NCBI GenBank assembly: GCA_928212115.1 | Contig: CAKMRJ010000001.1 | Location: 364,095,503-364,159,502, forward strand | Direction: 5' to 3' | Length of the DNA stretch: 64,000 nt | Source of the DNA: Lactuca virosa | Lineage: Eukaryota; Streptophyta; Magnoliopsida; Asterales; Asteraceae | Part shown: positions 35,379 through 47,132 of the stretch, piece by piece | How positions within the stretch are numbered: position 1 is the stretch's first letter | Layout of the letters: every line of letters starts with the position of its first letter | Position numbers and translations under genes: made by a program | The notes under the pieces: model-generated | Seen by the model: the letters and a program-made list of their open reading frames with translations, nothing else | Told to the model about the DNA's origin: nothing | Database searches by the model: none

Positions 35379-35445
35379 CTATACGAAAACACATAATCAT
35401 GAGAAACAACCAATATCAAAATAGAAATAGGAGAAAGATACATAC
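35379..35445 (-). other. Intron-like 67-base insertion at ChrB gag/protease junction
   Basis: On the minus strand GTATGT (from 35445) opens and TATAG (to 35379) closes a pyrimidine-rich 67-base block. Removing it joins codons to give VVTG|SFLVNGIS-, matching the uninterrupted VVTGTFLLDNS- of ChrC at the same place, and restores the protease frame. Left in, the gag frame ends at 35336. An intron or an intron-like insertion; not proven. Confidence 0.5.
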
Positions 35446-36643
35446 CCGTCACCACGTTAGGAGTCGCTCGCGCCTCCTCATATGTCCTCTGAAAAGCTCT
35501 ACTCTTCGCCACTGGTGTCTCACTTTGGCCCTGACGGCCGTCTATAATCCTCAAAGTAGCAGGGGCAGGTGCTGCCACCTTCCCTGCTGCTGCTAAACTC
35601 GGGCACTGGGACTTTTTATGTCCCCTCTGATTGCAATAGAAGCAAATCAGACCAGATGCTGTGGTGGTGGTGGTAGTAGCTGTACAATCTCTACTCATAT
35701 GCCCGGTCCGGCCGCACTTATAGCAACCGGCACTACCTGCCTTGCACGCCCCATCGTGCAATCTCCCATACTTGCCACACCGACTGTGGCTCTGCTGTCC
35801 TCTAGATCTGTGATCTGATACCTTGGGCTTTTTGCCCAAACTCCCTATACCAGAAGCCACCTCTGGCTTCCTCTTCTTCTCCATCTCCAGATCTATCTCC
35901 CTCTATCGAGCCCTCGCAATCATATCATCCAGCGTTTTACAGCTGGACCGGCTCACAAACTGGCGGATATCACTCCGCAACATCTCATGATAACGGGCCT
36001 TCTTCATTTCCTCATCAGATGCATACTAAGGAACAAGAAGAGCCCTCTCCCTGAACTTGGCGGTAATCTCCGCCACGGTCTCTGTAGTCTGGGTGAGATC
36101 CTGAAACTCCCTGGCTAACTGCTGCACCTCAATAACCGGTGCAAACTCGGCTCTGAACCTGGTACTAAAATCAACCCAAGTCATCGCATCAAGCGCTGCG
36201 TCATCCCCGATGACATGTCCGATCTCCTCCCACCAATCTCGTGCCCTGTCCTTCAGGAGACAGGATGCTAGTCTGAATTTGTCCCCCTCGGGACATCTGC
36301 TAGTGCGGAAAGCGTTGGCAACATCAGCCAACCCTCTGGTACTCGCTATGGGGTAATAGTCTGGAGCTCCACAAGCTATGAACTCCCTGAACGTTAATGT
36401 GCGTGATCCCATCATGGCCGCCACCTCGGTACGGAACGCGCTTAGCTTCTCATCCAGAAGCTCTAGGATACCCTCCTTGACCGAACCGAAGATCACAGGA
36501 GTCTGCTCAAGTATGATACGAGTAACCTCTGAAGAGAGGAACTCCCTGGTCTGCTCATCTAGATGATCGGCCCCCGAGCCTGATCCTGATCCCTCGCCGG
36601 CTCCTGAACTGCCGGCTGCTGGCCTAGGGCGTAAAACCACCAT
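35446..36643 (-). pseudogene. ChrB gag (nucleocapsid/capsid polyprotein), two stop codons
   Basis: The start chosen is the methionine of MVVLRPRPAAGSSG, which the two sister gag fragments also have. In order: Gly/Ser/Glu-rich head, TPVIFGSV and LDEKLSAFRTE, capsid-like region CLLKDRARDWWEEIG with FSTRFRAEFAPV, EFQDLTQTTETVAEITAKFR, then basic linker KKRKPEVASG, and CCHC knuckles CYKCGRTGHMSRDC (35725-35684) and CFYCNQRGHKKSQC (35647-35606). A third, upstream knuckle has lost a Cys (CGKYGRLHDGAC). TAG codons at 36026-36028 and 35903-35905 interrupt the frame; otherwise it is continuous. Known role: RNA binding and particle assembly. Confidence 0.9.
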
Positions 36644-37117
36644 TCTGAAAACACACCATGACAAACGTCAGAAACACTGATATATCTCGAGGGATCGCTA
36701 CTACTACAAGTTTCCTGGTCTCATCTTGGCCTTACTCGATTCAAGTACGGATCCTCTGCTTTCAGTAGTACGGGCCCATACTACCTTCCACATCTATCCG
36801 TACTTTCCTCAAGTACTGCCTCGACTCCACCAAGTCACTTCTACTACTACTGATCTCTGCTACTCTCATCCTAGGCTTGCCCTAGGGAAATCTCTGACAA
36901 TCCAGTCCTCAGCTTCTGAAGGCCTCCTTGTAATGCCAATTAGCCATCACCTGAATACCATCACATGTGATGAGGCTCAGATAATCCTTCGAGTAAAAGT
37001 CTCGTCCCTACAACGGTTAGACTCAAACAAGAGCTGCGTAATAGGGCCAAATCAAGCACTCTCAGATTATTCAACACTGATCGCATGTGACGTGACGTAT
37101 TCACCTAATGGTTAACT
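36644..37117 (-). other. ChrB leader, gag-proximal part
   Basis: Non-coding 5' untranslated region between gag and the CopA insertion. It matches the leader fragments at 7377-7765 and 19383-19768. Ends with TAACT (37113-37117), the CopA target-site copy. Confidence 0.75.
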
Positions 37118-37883
37118 TGATGGGTTTTTGAGCATTCTAACACTCCTATGGTGTACATGCAACCCTAGAAACCTTGGATCTATGTTTGACTATGATACAT
37201 GCAAATAATTATTTTTCCAAGGTTCTTATCCTATCTAGCATGGCATGGGGAACTTGAATCAAATAATGCTAGTAGAATTACTTACCTTGTAGTTGTAGTT
37301 GATTGCTTGGAGTTTTAGAGCCTAGCACCAATAGTGTGGATGCCTCAAATGGAAATCACAAATCACCACAAACTTGGAACTTTGAGAGAATAGTAATCAC
37401 CTTCTTGAAATCGGCCCTCTTACTTTACTCACCACAACTTGTGTGATTTCAAGAACCAAAGCCTCCTTTATATAGTGTGGTGGATTAGGGTTACATCCAT
37501 GTAAACCCTAATACCCATGTCTTTTCATTTCCATGAGATCCATGGGTTAAAGCTCCATGGAGTATCCATGGACTTTCCATGCAAGCCTAGCCCATTCCAA
37601 ATAAGCATTAGCCCACACTATATAAATACAAGAGCCCGTATTTAATTATTCATACTTTTGATCTCTAAATTAATTCTAAATTAATTATAGATCAACACTA
37701 ATTAAATAATATGATTTTATATTAATATATTAGGACTTATAATATATTAATAAATCATAACTTATACTATTCTCAAACGATTATCCATAAATTGTTCGGG
37801 TGAAGTGCAACCCAAATGGACCATGCCGGGTCGGGTCAAGTACATACCAAATATAGTTATGGACTTAGACACTATATCCAACA
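37118..37883 (-). repeat. CopA 3' LTR
   Basis: 766 bp, TGATGGGTTTTTGAGC...ATATCCAACA on the plus strand (TG...CA in element sense). Nearly identical to 43647-44411. Its last ~130 bp resemble the CopX LTR, so the two are one family or sister families. Confidence 0.95.
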
Positions 37884-37894
37884 GTCTCCCATTT
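37884..37894 (-). other. CopA polypurine tract
   Basis: AAATGGGAGAC on the minus strand next to the LTR start TGTTGGATATAG. Confidence 0.75.
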
Positions 37895-38720
37895 GGATAA
37901 GTCTAATAACTATAGTTGCAAGTATGACTTCAAGAACCGATCAACAATCGTAGCTCTTTAAACTCTGTTGAACTATGAAGCGCCATTTTAGATAAGTGAT
38001 CATATAATCCTCTGTTCTAGATATTAGCCGGACAAATACATGGAACATGGTCTTGCTTATTGTCCAGCATTTGTTTCCCGATTTCCAATTTGTTTGACAT
38101 AGAACTTAACTGAACACATCAATTTAGTTCTGACCGGGCCCGGTATATAGGTCAAAACAAAATCATCGAGGGGCCCAGATATCGCTTCTAATCCTAGAAG
38201 GAACAGATAAACTTCAACTCATATGTTTGCTCTACTACTTGTTGAATTACACACAAAAGCACGGTTTATAACATCGAGTTACCAATGCATTTTCGTGCAA
38301 TCAATGCATAACCAACTCATAGGCAACAAATCATATCTCTAGGTTTGAAGACTTATATGATATTACCGTCTCACGATCACTCGAGATAAATTCCATGAAG
38401 TGATTCAAGTGAGCGTGGGTTGAATCCAGTACTCAGAACTTATGAGCACTCATGAGTGATGTAGCCCTGCTTTGTCTAACATCTTAGACCTCTACAAGCC
38501 AACCCATGACAGTCTTGATTCATATCTACTTCCAACATATGACCGAATGTGGAGAGTTTGAATAATATGATATAAACCATAACATAATTATTCTGGAAGT
38601 CAAAACATGCAAAAAGAAATAATAGTAAACGATTGACAAGAGATAGCAACACTTTACTCATAAATAACAACTTTTATTTATCATCAAATGTCAATTACAT
38701 TTTACAAATTTCAAGATTAT
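37895..38720 (-). other. CopA 3' untranslated region
   Basis: About 830 bases between the pol stop and the polypurine tract with no ORF. Shared with CopX (23130-24000), for instance the AAAATCATCGAGGGGCCCA block, despite total decay of CopX coding. Unusually long and well conserved for a copia 3' UTR; may hold RNA signals. Confidence 0.7.
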
Positions 38721-41700
38721 CTAACTACTAAAACTAATATCATCCTTCAGCCCTATGCTCCGAGCATGCTGGAGATGCTTAGCTCGAGTCAGTCCCTTCG
38801 TAAGGGGATCTGCTGGGTTCTCATCCGATGATACCCTCTTTGCCACGAGGATTCCTTCTTCTATTCGATGTCTAATGAAGTGATATTTTCTGTCAATGTG
38901 TCTGGATCTCCCATGATCTCTTGGTTCCTTGGCTAAGGCAACCGCATTATTGCTGTCACAGAAAATCTCCATTGGCTCCTTTATAGCTGGTACAACTCCA
39001 AGGTCTCCGATGAAGTTCTTTAGCCATATAGCCTCCTTTGCTGCCTCGCTTGCTGCTATATACTTTGATTCACAAGTGGAATCAGCCACTGTCTCCTGCT
39101 TGGAACTTTTCCAAGTAATTGCCCCTCCGTTTAGAGTAAAGACCCAGCCCGACTGAGAGCGGAAATTATCCCTGTCAGTCTGAAAGCTAGCATCACTGTA
39201 CCCTACAACTCTCAAGTCCTCACTGCCACCGAGGGTAAGGACCCAGTCCTTAGTCCTCCGTAGGTACTTGAGGATATTCTTTACCGCAGTCCAGTGTGCC
39301 TTGCCAGGGTTCCCCTGATACCTGCTAACCATGCTCAAAGCAAAGGCTACATCAGGTCGAGTACACGTCATAGCATACATGATCGATCCTACAGCTGAAG
39401 CATAAGGTATTCGACTCATTTCTGCTATCTCAGCCTCAGTACTAGGGCTTTGTGTCTTACTCAATCTAGCGTTACTCTGGATGGGTAACTCTCCTTTCTT
39501 GGAGTTATGCATGTTGAACCATTAAGGAAAGCGGTTTTGACATCTATTTGCCATATTTCATAATCATGAAATGCAGCAATGGCTAACAGAACCCTAATAG
39601 ACTTAATCTTGGCCACTGGTGAAAAGGTCTCATCATAATCAACTCCCGAAGTTTGAGAATAACCCTTTGCAACCAGTCGTGCCTTATAAGTGTGTACATT
39701 ACCATCCATGTCGGTCTTCTTCTTGAAGATCCATTTGCACCCAACTATCTTATGATCAGGTACATTGTCAACCAAGTTCCAAACTTGATTGTCATACATG
39801 GACTGTATCTCGCTATCCATAGCCTCTTTCCATTTAGAAGCCTCAGGGCCTGCCATGGCTTCCGTGTAGCTGTTAGGCTCATCCAGATTTACCAATGTGT
39901 TATCACTGATAAGTTTCTCACCTTCTGCAGTAATATGAAAACCATAATAATGCTCAAGTGCATTCCTAACTCTGGTGGAATGCCTCAGAGGTATAGATTC
40001 TTCAGTCGGCTCAACATGAGTTTCCTCCTCAGGTTGAGGGCTAGAATTTGAGGTTCTTTCACCACTTGACTCTTGAATTTCCTCAAGGTCAATTTGCCTC
40101 CCACTGTCTCCTTGGCTCATGAATTCTCTCTCTCGAAAGAATCCTCTTCTTGCTACAAAGACCACATTATCACTGGGTCTGTAGAAGATGTAACCAAAGG
40201 ATTTCTGTGGGTAGCCGATGAAAATACACCTTTCACTTCGGGGTTCGAGCTTATCGTGAGTCTCGCGTCTCACGAAAGCCTCACAACCCCAAATCTTGAT
40301 GTGGTCTAGATTGGGAACTTTTCCAGTCCACACCTCGTGAGGTGTTTTGGCAACCTTCTTTGTAGGGACTAGATTAAGGATATGGGCGGCAGTCTCTAAG
40401 GCATACCCCCAAAATGAGATTGGTAGCGAAGCTCGACTCATCATGGAACGAACCATGTCCAACAAGGTCCGATTGCGCCTCTCAGCTACACCATTCAACT
40501 GTGGTGTCCTAGGAGGTGTCAATTGTTAGACAATCCCACATTCCTTAAGATAGTCAAGGAACTCATTACTAAGATACTCACCACCACGATCGGATTGAAG
40601 CATCTTAATGTTCCTGTCCAACTGATTCTCCACTTCTTGCTTAAACTCTTTGAATTTCTCAAAGGTTTCTGACTTATGCTTGATTAGGTAGACATATCTA
40701 TATCTACTAAAATCATCAATAAAAGTCACATAGAACCGATTAGCATCTCTTGTGGCGGTTCTGAAGGGTCCACACACATCCGTGTGTATGAGGTCTAACA
40801 AACCTTCACCCCTAGCACAATTGCCAGTAAAAGGTGACTTTATCATTTTACCAAGCAAAAAAGATTCACAACTATCATCTGACTTTAGGTCAAATGACTC
40901 CAAGACTCCATCCTTTTGGAGTTGGCCTATGCGTTTCTTGCTTACATATCCAAGACGACAATGCCATAAGGATGCTTTATCTAAGCTAGTGGAAGAGTTA
41001 ATACACAATACATTATTTCCTAGATTATCTACAACAGATACAGTTTCATACACGCCATCACAAGGTAATGCTTTAAAATAAAGAACATTATTAAAGAAAG
41101 CATCAATACTACCATTATTATTATCAAATAAAAAGGTAAAACCTTGGTTATACAATGCATGAAAGGAAATAACATTTCTTGTGATTTCTGGCGAATAATA
41201 ACATTTATTCAAATCTAATGTAAACCCACTGTTTAACACTAAGGAATAAACTCCTATTTTGGTGACAGGTGAAGCTTTCCTGTTTCCCATGATCAAGTTT
41301 ATCTTTCCCTGCTCCACATTCTCACTTCTTTTTAGTCCCTGCAAATCACAACATATGTGAATACCACAACCTGTATCAAGGACCCAAGACTTAGAATGAG
41401 GTGAGTTATTAGACAATATAGTGTATATACCTGCATGGTTGGGTTTTACTTTCCCATCCTTCAAATCTTGCTGGTACTTTCGGCAGTTTCGCTTCCAGTG
41501 CGACTTTTCATGGAAATAGAAGCATTCAGCCTCATTAGGGTTAGCAGAAGGAATGAAAAAACCTTTCTTGGTTTTGCTTGAAGAGGAGCCTTCAAGGGTC
41601 TTACCCTTGGTACCCTTAGAAGGGTTCTTTCTCTTCTTCCCTTTGTCATGCCCGATTGCCAAGACATTGGCCGCAGTTGGAGTAGGAGTAGGAGTAGTAA

Positions 41701-42337
41701 CAACCGACTTACCCTTTAGACCACTTTTGACGGTCTTCAAGAATCCTTGAAGTTTGCTGAGGGTGACTTCTTCCTTGTTCATGTGATATGTCATGCGGAA
41801 TTGATCATAACACGATGGCAAGGAGTGCAAAATGATGTCTATTGCTAACTCCTCAGGGAAGTTCACATTCAGCTTCAGTAAACGGTCCACATACCTTTGC
41901 ATTTTCTGCATGTGGCCTGTGATGGGTTCACCATCCTTCATTCGGGTTGTTATCATGGAGGAGATTATTTCATATCGCTCTTGACGAGCACTTTGATGGT
42001 AGCGGTCCATCAAGTCCTGGTGCATCTCAAAAGGATAATAGTCCTTATAGGACTTTTGGAGCTCGGCTGTCATGGTGGCCATCATGATCCATGCCACTTT
42101 TGTAGCATCTCTTTCATGTACCTCATATTCAGCAAGCTCTTCAGGAGTAGCAGTTGGCTCGGGTACCTTCAGCTCCTTGTCGAGAACATATTCTTTGTTC
42201 TCATACCGAGTGACCATCCTGATGTTTCTGATCCAATCTGTAAAGTTGGACCCATCAAAGATGACTCTCCCACAAAGATTCATGAGAGAGAAGGAGCTAG
42301 TAGGGTTTGAGCCAGAAGCATTGTTATTGGAAGACAT
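38721..42337 (-). pseudogene. CopA gag-pol with one stop codon and deleted RT core
   Basis: The start MSSNNNASGSNPTSS at 42337 follows the leader. Residues 25-200 are a copia gag (DGSNFTDWIRNIRM, YEIISSMITTRM). Zinc knuckle 272-285 reads CFYFHEKSHWKRNC, one Cys lost to Phe. Protease WVLDTGCGIH (Asp321). Integrase zinc region 459-493 has lost a His (LGYVSKKR) and a Cys (CESFLLGK). Integrase core: HTD520, SDRGGEY (583), and the Glu of NGVAERRNR after a TAA at 40526-40528. RT fingers run to DVKTAFLNG near 39500, then jump into MHNSKKGELP, so thumb-side sequence and the YVDD box are gone. RNase H follows to 38721 (DENPADPLTKGLTR). Confidence 0.93.
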
Positions 42338-43630
42338 CTGAAAAGAAGAGGGAATAGATTAGATTAGATATAGAGATAGTCCTTAACTAAACACCCAAAT
42401 GTAATATTAAGGCTAGGACCCAACATAATATTTTTATAACTTAGAAGAGGGATGCCATAATCTAAGCTATAAGATATTTGAAGGTAGGTGAATGACGATT
42501 CACCAATTTCCACCATGAAAAACGAAATATTTAATTAGGTTTTAATTGGTTTAGAAACTCCTAGATTCTTTGAGATTCATTGAACTTTCTTCAATGGCAT
42601 GTTTCAATCTCGAGTGTTCCCTTCAAGTTTTGTGACTGGGATGCCGAGGATCACAAAACAAGGTGTGAAGTAACCATGCAAATTACTTGGTACCCTTAAT
42701 GTATTACCCCTCAATCGATGTGCCGGTTAACCACACACGCTCCATCGATACTATGATAAACATTAAGTCACCCTTTACCTACCTTGTTAAGTTCAAGTTA
42801 GTGTGCCGGTTAACCACACACGCTCCACTAACGACTTAAACAAAGTGTAAAGTGTAATTTCATGGATTAGCACCTTATTCATATTTTCCTAAAATAACTA
42901 AGATTGAGAATTCAATAAAGTTTAGTTACTTTAGTATTATCATTATACTTTTAAAGAGAATTTATAATTCCTTGTCCTACCCGTTCGGCTAACGACCCTT
43001 CACCGATCAAGGAAGCGGTGGGTGAGAGTGGACACCCATTAAGTTGCCATTTTTTAGGCAACAACCTTATACCCCCCTTATTAGACCGGCTTCGTGAATG
43101 AGGCGTACTAGCGGTAAGACGACTTGATCTTATACATATATAAATATTATTAAACTTATAATATTATAAAGTATAAGGGTTGAATTTTAACATTTAAAAT
43201 TCTAGGGGTTGGAACTAAAGTTTTTAATATGACTTTACATGTTACAAAACTTGAGGGCAAGTTTTGTAAACTTTCAAAACTTTTCATTTCTCATAACTTA
43301 TGAGTTAATGGTTATTAAAAATGAAGAATCTTCATTTTTGTAACCTATGTGTTCTTTTAATGGTTATTTATAAATGTGACTTTTGGTTATCCATAACTTA
43401 AGAACTAGTTATGGACTCCATTAAAACACATAAAGAACAAGAATTAATCTAATCAATTATTAGCACATAATTTCTATGATCTTCTAAACTCATATGTTTA
43501 TGAATGTTCATATCAAAAAATTTCAAGAATCGTAAGTACATATACAAAACTTGAAATTTTGATATGAGCTTTTGAACAAAACTTCGATTTTCAAGTTTTT
43601 TTTTTTGCATCAAGTATCAAATAAACAAAC
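42338..43630 (-). other. CopA leader region
   Basis: 1.3-kb untranslated leader, no gene. Conserved blocks shared with CopX and CopD: a stem-loop (42628-42658), two copies of GGTTAACCACACACGCTCCA (about 42726 and 42809), and the GTAAGAC/GTGAATGAGG block near 43100. A T-run lies at 43601-43610. Confidence 0.7.
42628..42658 (-). promoter_or_regulatory. Conserved leader stem-loop, CopA
   Basis: TTTTGTGA (42628-42635) pairs with TCACAAAA (42651-42658); the loop CTGGGATGCCGAGGA is identical to CopX and CopD. Confidence 0.5.
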
Positions 43631-43645
43631 CTGCCTCTGATACCA
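43631..43645 (-). other. CopA primer-binding site (initiator tRNA-Met)
   Basis: TGGTATCAGAGGCAG on the minus strand, one base from the LTR edge at 43647. Starts minus-strand cDNA synthesis. Confidence 0.9.
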
Positions 43646-43646
43646 C

Positions 43647-44411
43647 TGATGGGTTTTTGAGCATTCTAACACTCCTATGGTGTACATGCAACCCTAGAAA
43701 CCTTGGATCTATGTTTGACTATGATACATGCAAATAATTATTTTCCAAGGTTCTTATCCTATCTAGCATGGCATGGGGAACTTGAATCAAATCATGCTAG
43801 TAGAATTACTTACCATGTAGTTGTAGTTGATTGCTTGGAGTTTTAGAGCCTAGCACCAATAGTGTGGATGCCTCAAATGGAAATCACAAATCACCACAAA
43901 CTTAGAACTTTGAGAGAATAGTAATCACCTTCTTGAAATCGGCCCTCTTACTTTACTCACCACAACTCGTGTGATTTCAAGAACCAAAGCCTCCTTTATA
44001 TAGTGTGGTGGATTAGGGTTACATCCATGTAAACCCTAATACCCATGTCTTTTCATTTCCATGAGATCCATGGGTTAAAGCTCCATGGAGTATCCATGGA
44101 CTTTCCATGCAAGCCTAGCCCATTCGAAATAAGCATTAGCCCACACTATATAAATACAAGAGCCCATATTTAATTAGTCATACTTTTGATCTCTAAATTA
44201 ATTCTAAATTAATTATAGATCAATACTAATTAAATAATATGATTTTATATTAATATATTAGGACTTATAATATATTAATAAATCATAACTTATACTATTC
44301 TCAAACGATTATCCATAAATTGTTCGGGTGAAGTGCAACCCAAATGGACCATGCCGGGCCGGGTCAAGTACATACCAAATATAGTTATGGACTTAGACAC
44401 TATATCCAACA
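43647..44411 (-). repeat. CopA 5' LTR
   Basis: 765 bp, partner of 37118-37883, ending ATATCCAACA next to the TAACT target-site copy (44412-44416). Confidence 0.95.
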
Positions 44412-44914
44412 TAACTCCCATCACTCAAAGTCCTACAAAGCACAAAGCAAGCAACATTCGGACACAGGAAACTACTCAAGCAAGTCTATTCTCATAATGA
44501 GAAACTGTACTAGCATACAATGCTAAGCTCATACTATCAGGCATAACCTAAACAGGCTATCCTACTACTGTCTACTCAATACTAGCATGCAATTCTCATG
44601 AAGCTGAACACATATAGCAGGCACATAAGGCATCCTCCTAGATCCTTAGTCTTATTCTAGCATGCTGTTCTACTGAAACTGATACTGACAATCATAACAT
44701 AAACTTGTATGGGTAATTTAGGAGTACTTACTTGAGCTCAGCTGATTGCATGCACCACACCCTTTTTCTATTTCCAAAGTTCTTTTTCTTTCTAAAAAAT
44801 TCCCTTTGCTTTTCTAAAACTCTTTTCTTTTTAAGTTTCTTTTGAAAATCTTTTACCATTTCCTTAGTTTGAGTCCAGTCATACTCGAAAGTGTGCCTGA
44901 ATCCCTCAAACCAA
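44412..44914 (-). other. ChrB leader, LTR-proximal part
   Basis: Non-coding 5' untranslated sequence between the primer site and the CopA insertion. Nothing else seen; a pyrimidine-rich run at 44761-44860 gives a spurious Lys-rich frame on the minus strand. Confidence 0.7.
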
Positions 44915-44927
44915 GGCTCTGATACCA
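44915..44927 (-). other. ChrB primer-binding site (initiator tRNA-Met)
   Basis: TGGTATCAGAGCC on the minus strand, three bases from the LTR edge at 44931. Confidence 0.9.
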
Positions 44928-44930
44928 ACT

Positions 44931-47070
44931 TGAAACATCCCAAAAATACAGTCTAAAAATTTCGTTTTAATTTAATAATAAAACCATAGTCATCAAACAT
45001 CATATAAAAATCATAAACAGTGTATCTCAAGATATCGTAACAATTGTCAAAATATAAGAGTATAAGCATCCTAGGCTGAACAGATGGTGTGTGCACTGCA
45101 TTCTTCCCGAGCTCCACTTTTCAAAACTGAGTCCCTGAAACCAAAAAATGAAACTGTAAGCACAAAGCTTAGTGAGCTCCCCCAAACTACCACATACCAT
45201 ACAATAACATATAAAGCAACTACTGGGCCTTGCCCACTGCATCAGACCGAAGTCCGGAAACTGCATCAGATCGATGTCCAGAACTAATCAGGGCCTTGCC
45301 CTATGTATCGGACCGAAGTCCAGAAACTGCATCGGACCGAAGTCCGGAACTAACCAGGGTCTTGCCCTCTGCATCAGACCGAAGTCCGGAAACTGCATCG
45401 GACCGAAGTCCGAAACTAACCAGGGCCTTGCCCTTTGCATCGAACCGAAGTCCGGAAACTGCATCGGACCGAAGTCCGGAACTAACCAGGGCCTTGCCCT
45501 CTGCATCGGACCGAAGTCCGGAAACTCACTGAACATAGCATAGCATAATCATAACTACTAGCATAAACACATATACTGCATACTGCATCGGACCGAAGTC
45601 CGGAACACATAACACAAAGACATGCTTGAATCACAAAGACATCAAGCACACTGAACTACTGCATCAGACCGAAGTCCGGAACTACTGCTAACTAAACGGG
45701 CCGGCATTGTGGCCGTAGACCTGTTCCTACTGGAAGGAAACTCACCTCGTAACGCTGGCTGCTGAGGTGCTAAATCTGAAACTGCCTGACTGCTGCTCCG
45801 GAACTCCCCGGCTACAAATCCCATAAACACTAAATCAGATACTGATAACTAATCTCAAGGTAAAATGACTATTTTACCCCTGGTCAAAGTCAACTTCCTG
45901 GTCAAAGTCAACTTTCAGTTGACCGGACTTGCCGAGTTGGGCCGCCAACTTGCCGAGTCCCTTTCATCCTTTCTGATCCTCTACGCGCTTCTGCTCGTCG
46001 AGTTTGGCAAAGAATCGACGGGTTCTTCTTCGATACTAACATCGAGTCTAATCTTCATCCGACTCGCCGAGTTGTATGAACAACTCGTTGAGTTCCCTTG
46101 AACAGAAGAACACACCCAGTCTTTGACTCGCCGAGTCGTATGAACAACTCGTCGAGTCCGACTGCTTCCAGATCCAAGTCTTAACCCACTGAGTCCTTAC
46201 TCTACTCACTGATTCACCCTATACTCTTAAATCGGGGAAAATACCGACGACTCGCGACTCGACTCACCGAGTCTGAAGAACAACTCGTCGAGTCCCAAGC
46301 ATGCCAAACTATACAGTCGATTTTTCTCAATTCCAATGCATCCAATTCATAAATCTGGGGTCCTGGGACTGATTTCACACGTAAAGTTTCTAACTTTACG
46401 TTCATGCACGCTCATGATAAGCTAAAATGCCCAATAAGGAGCTAAAAGAGGAGATCTAGGTTTGGAATGGGTGCTTAGCTCAATAAAGGTGGCAACCTTG
46501 AGCTTAAGGAGTCCCGAAGTGCTTAGATCTGAAACCCATTCGTCTTAACTATCCATAAATCGACCTCAAGGTCTAGAAAAGGCTCAAAAGCAAGACTAGC
46601 AAGCTTTTATTGAGATCTACATGATGACAAGCAAAGATTCGAGCTTTATACCTTAATGGAAGCTGGAAAGACACACTAAACTCAGATCTTCTTTGCTCCT
46701 CTTGAGAACCCCTCTTCTCTCTTCTTCTTCTAACTTCAAAATGCACCAAAATCCTCCACGAAATGAGAAATATTCCAAGAATGCTTAAAGGGAGACTAGG
46801 GTTTAGTATGGGACGTTCTGAGGGTGATGGAGGCTGGTTTGAGGCGCATAATGATGTTTCAATAGGGTGCAAACCCTTGAAATTAGGGTTGCATTCAGAC
46901 TGGCAGACTCGCCGAGTCCGAGGATATGGACTCGTCGAGTTGCCAACTTAAACCGCGTGCAAATCCCGTCCCTACTCGACGAGTCGGGCTACTGACTCGT
47001 CGAGCACCCCTTAAGAAATGAAATGAAAAAATACTTTATTTAAATCTCATACCAGAAATGGGGCGTTACA
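44931..47070 (-). repeat. ChrB 5' LTR (2140 bp)
   Basis: Partner of 29727-32022, starting TGTAACGCCCC at 47070 and ending GATGTTTCA at 44931. Carries its own hairpin array (45241-45680) and ACTCG-N-CGAGT clusters (45930-46300 and 46905-47005), and only one unit of the 136-bp block. Flanked by AAAAT (47071-47075). Confidence 0.93.
45241..45680 (-). repeat. Array of UUCG-type hairpin repeats, ChrB 5' LTR
   Basis: Eleven copies of the GGACCGAAGTCC word or variants, at the same LTR position as in the 3' LTR. Several variants differ between the LTRs, yet stem pairing mostly remains. Confidence 0.85.
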
Positions 47071-47132
47071 AAAATCATATGGGTTTTCCCATAGATTTCA
47101 TCCAACCTATATTCCAAGGTGATCCATAAGAC
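47071..47132 (-). repeat. CopX 5' LTR, part 2 (truncated)
   Basis: Continues the LTR after ChrB (CATATGGGTTTTCCCATAG, then AACCTATATTCCAAGGTGAT) but stops matching at about 47132; about 270 bp of LTR start are missing. Bases 47133-47181 are not recognised. Confidence 0.65.

Larger units (their letters stand above)
37118..44411 (-). mobile_element. CopA: Ty1/copia retrotransposon nested in ChrB leader
   Basis: Minus strand: 5' LTR 43647-44411, primer site 43631-43645, leader 42338-43630, gag-pol 42337-38721, 3' UTR 37895-38720, polypurine tract 37884-37894, 3' LTR 37118-37883. Flanked by TAACT at 37113-37117 and 44412-44416. Integrase precedes RT, the copia order. By eye the two LTRs differ at about nine bases plus one indel, so this is a fairly recent insertion; yet gag-pol is defective. 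Confidence 0.95.
29727..47070 (-). mobile_element. ChrB: chromovirus (Ty3/gypsy, Tekay/Del-like) with nested CopA
   Basis: Complete structure on the minus strand: 5' LTR 44931-47070, primer site 44915-44927, leader 44412-44914 plus 36665-37117, gag-protease-RT-RNase H-integrase-chromodomain 36643-32040, polypurine tract 32023-32035, 3' LTR 29727-32022. It is flanked by the duplication AAAAT (29722-29726 and 47071-47075). CopA interrupts the leader at 37118-44411. The C-terminal chromodomain places it among chromoviruses. Stops and frameshifts make it non-autonomous now. Confidence 0.93.

Noticed and set aside
44728..44943. 71-codon Lys-rich minus-strand frame
   Set aside because: Arises from a pyrimidine-rich stretch in the ChrB leader and overlaps the primer site.
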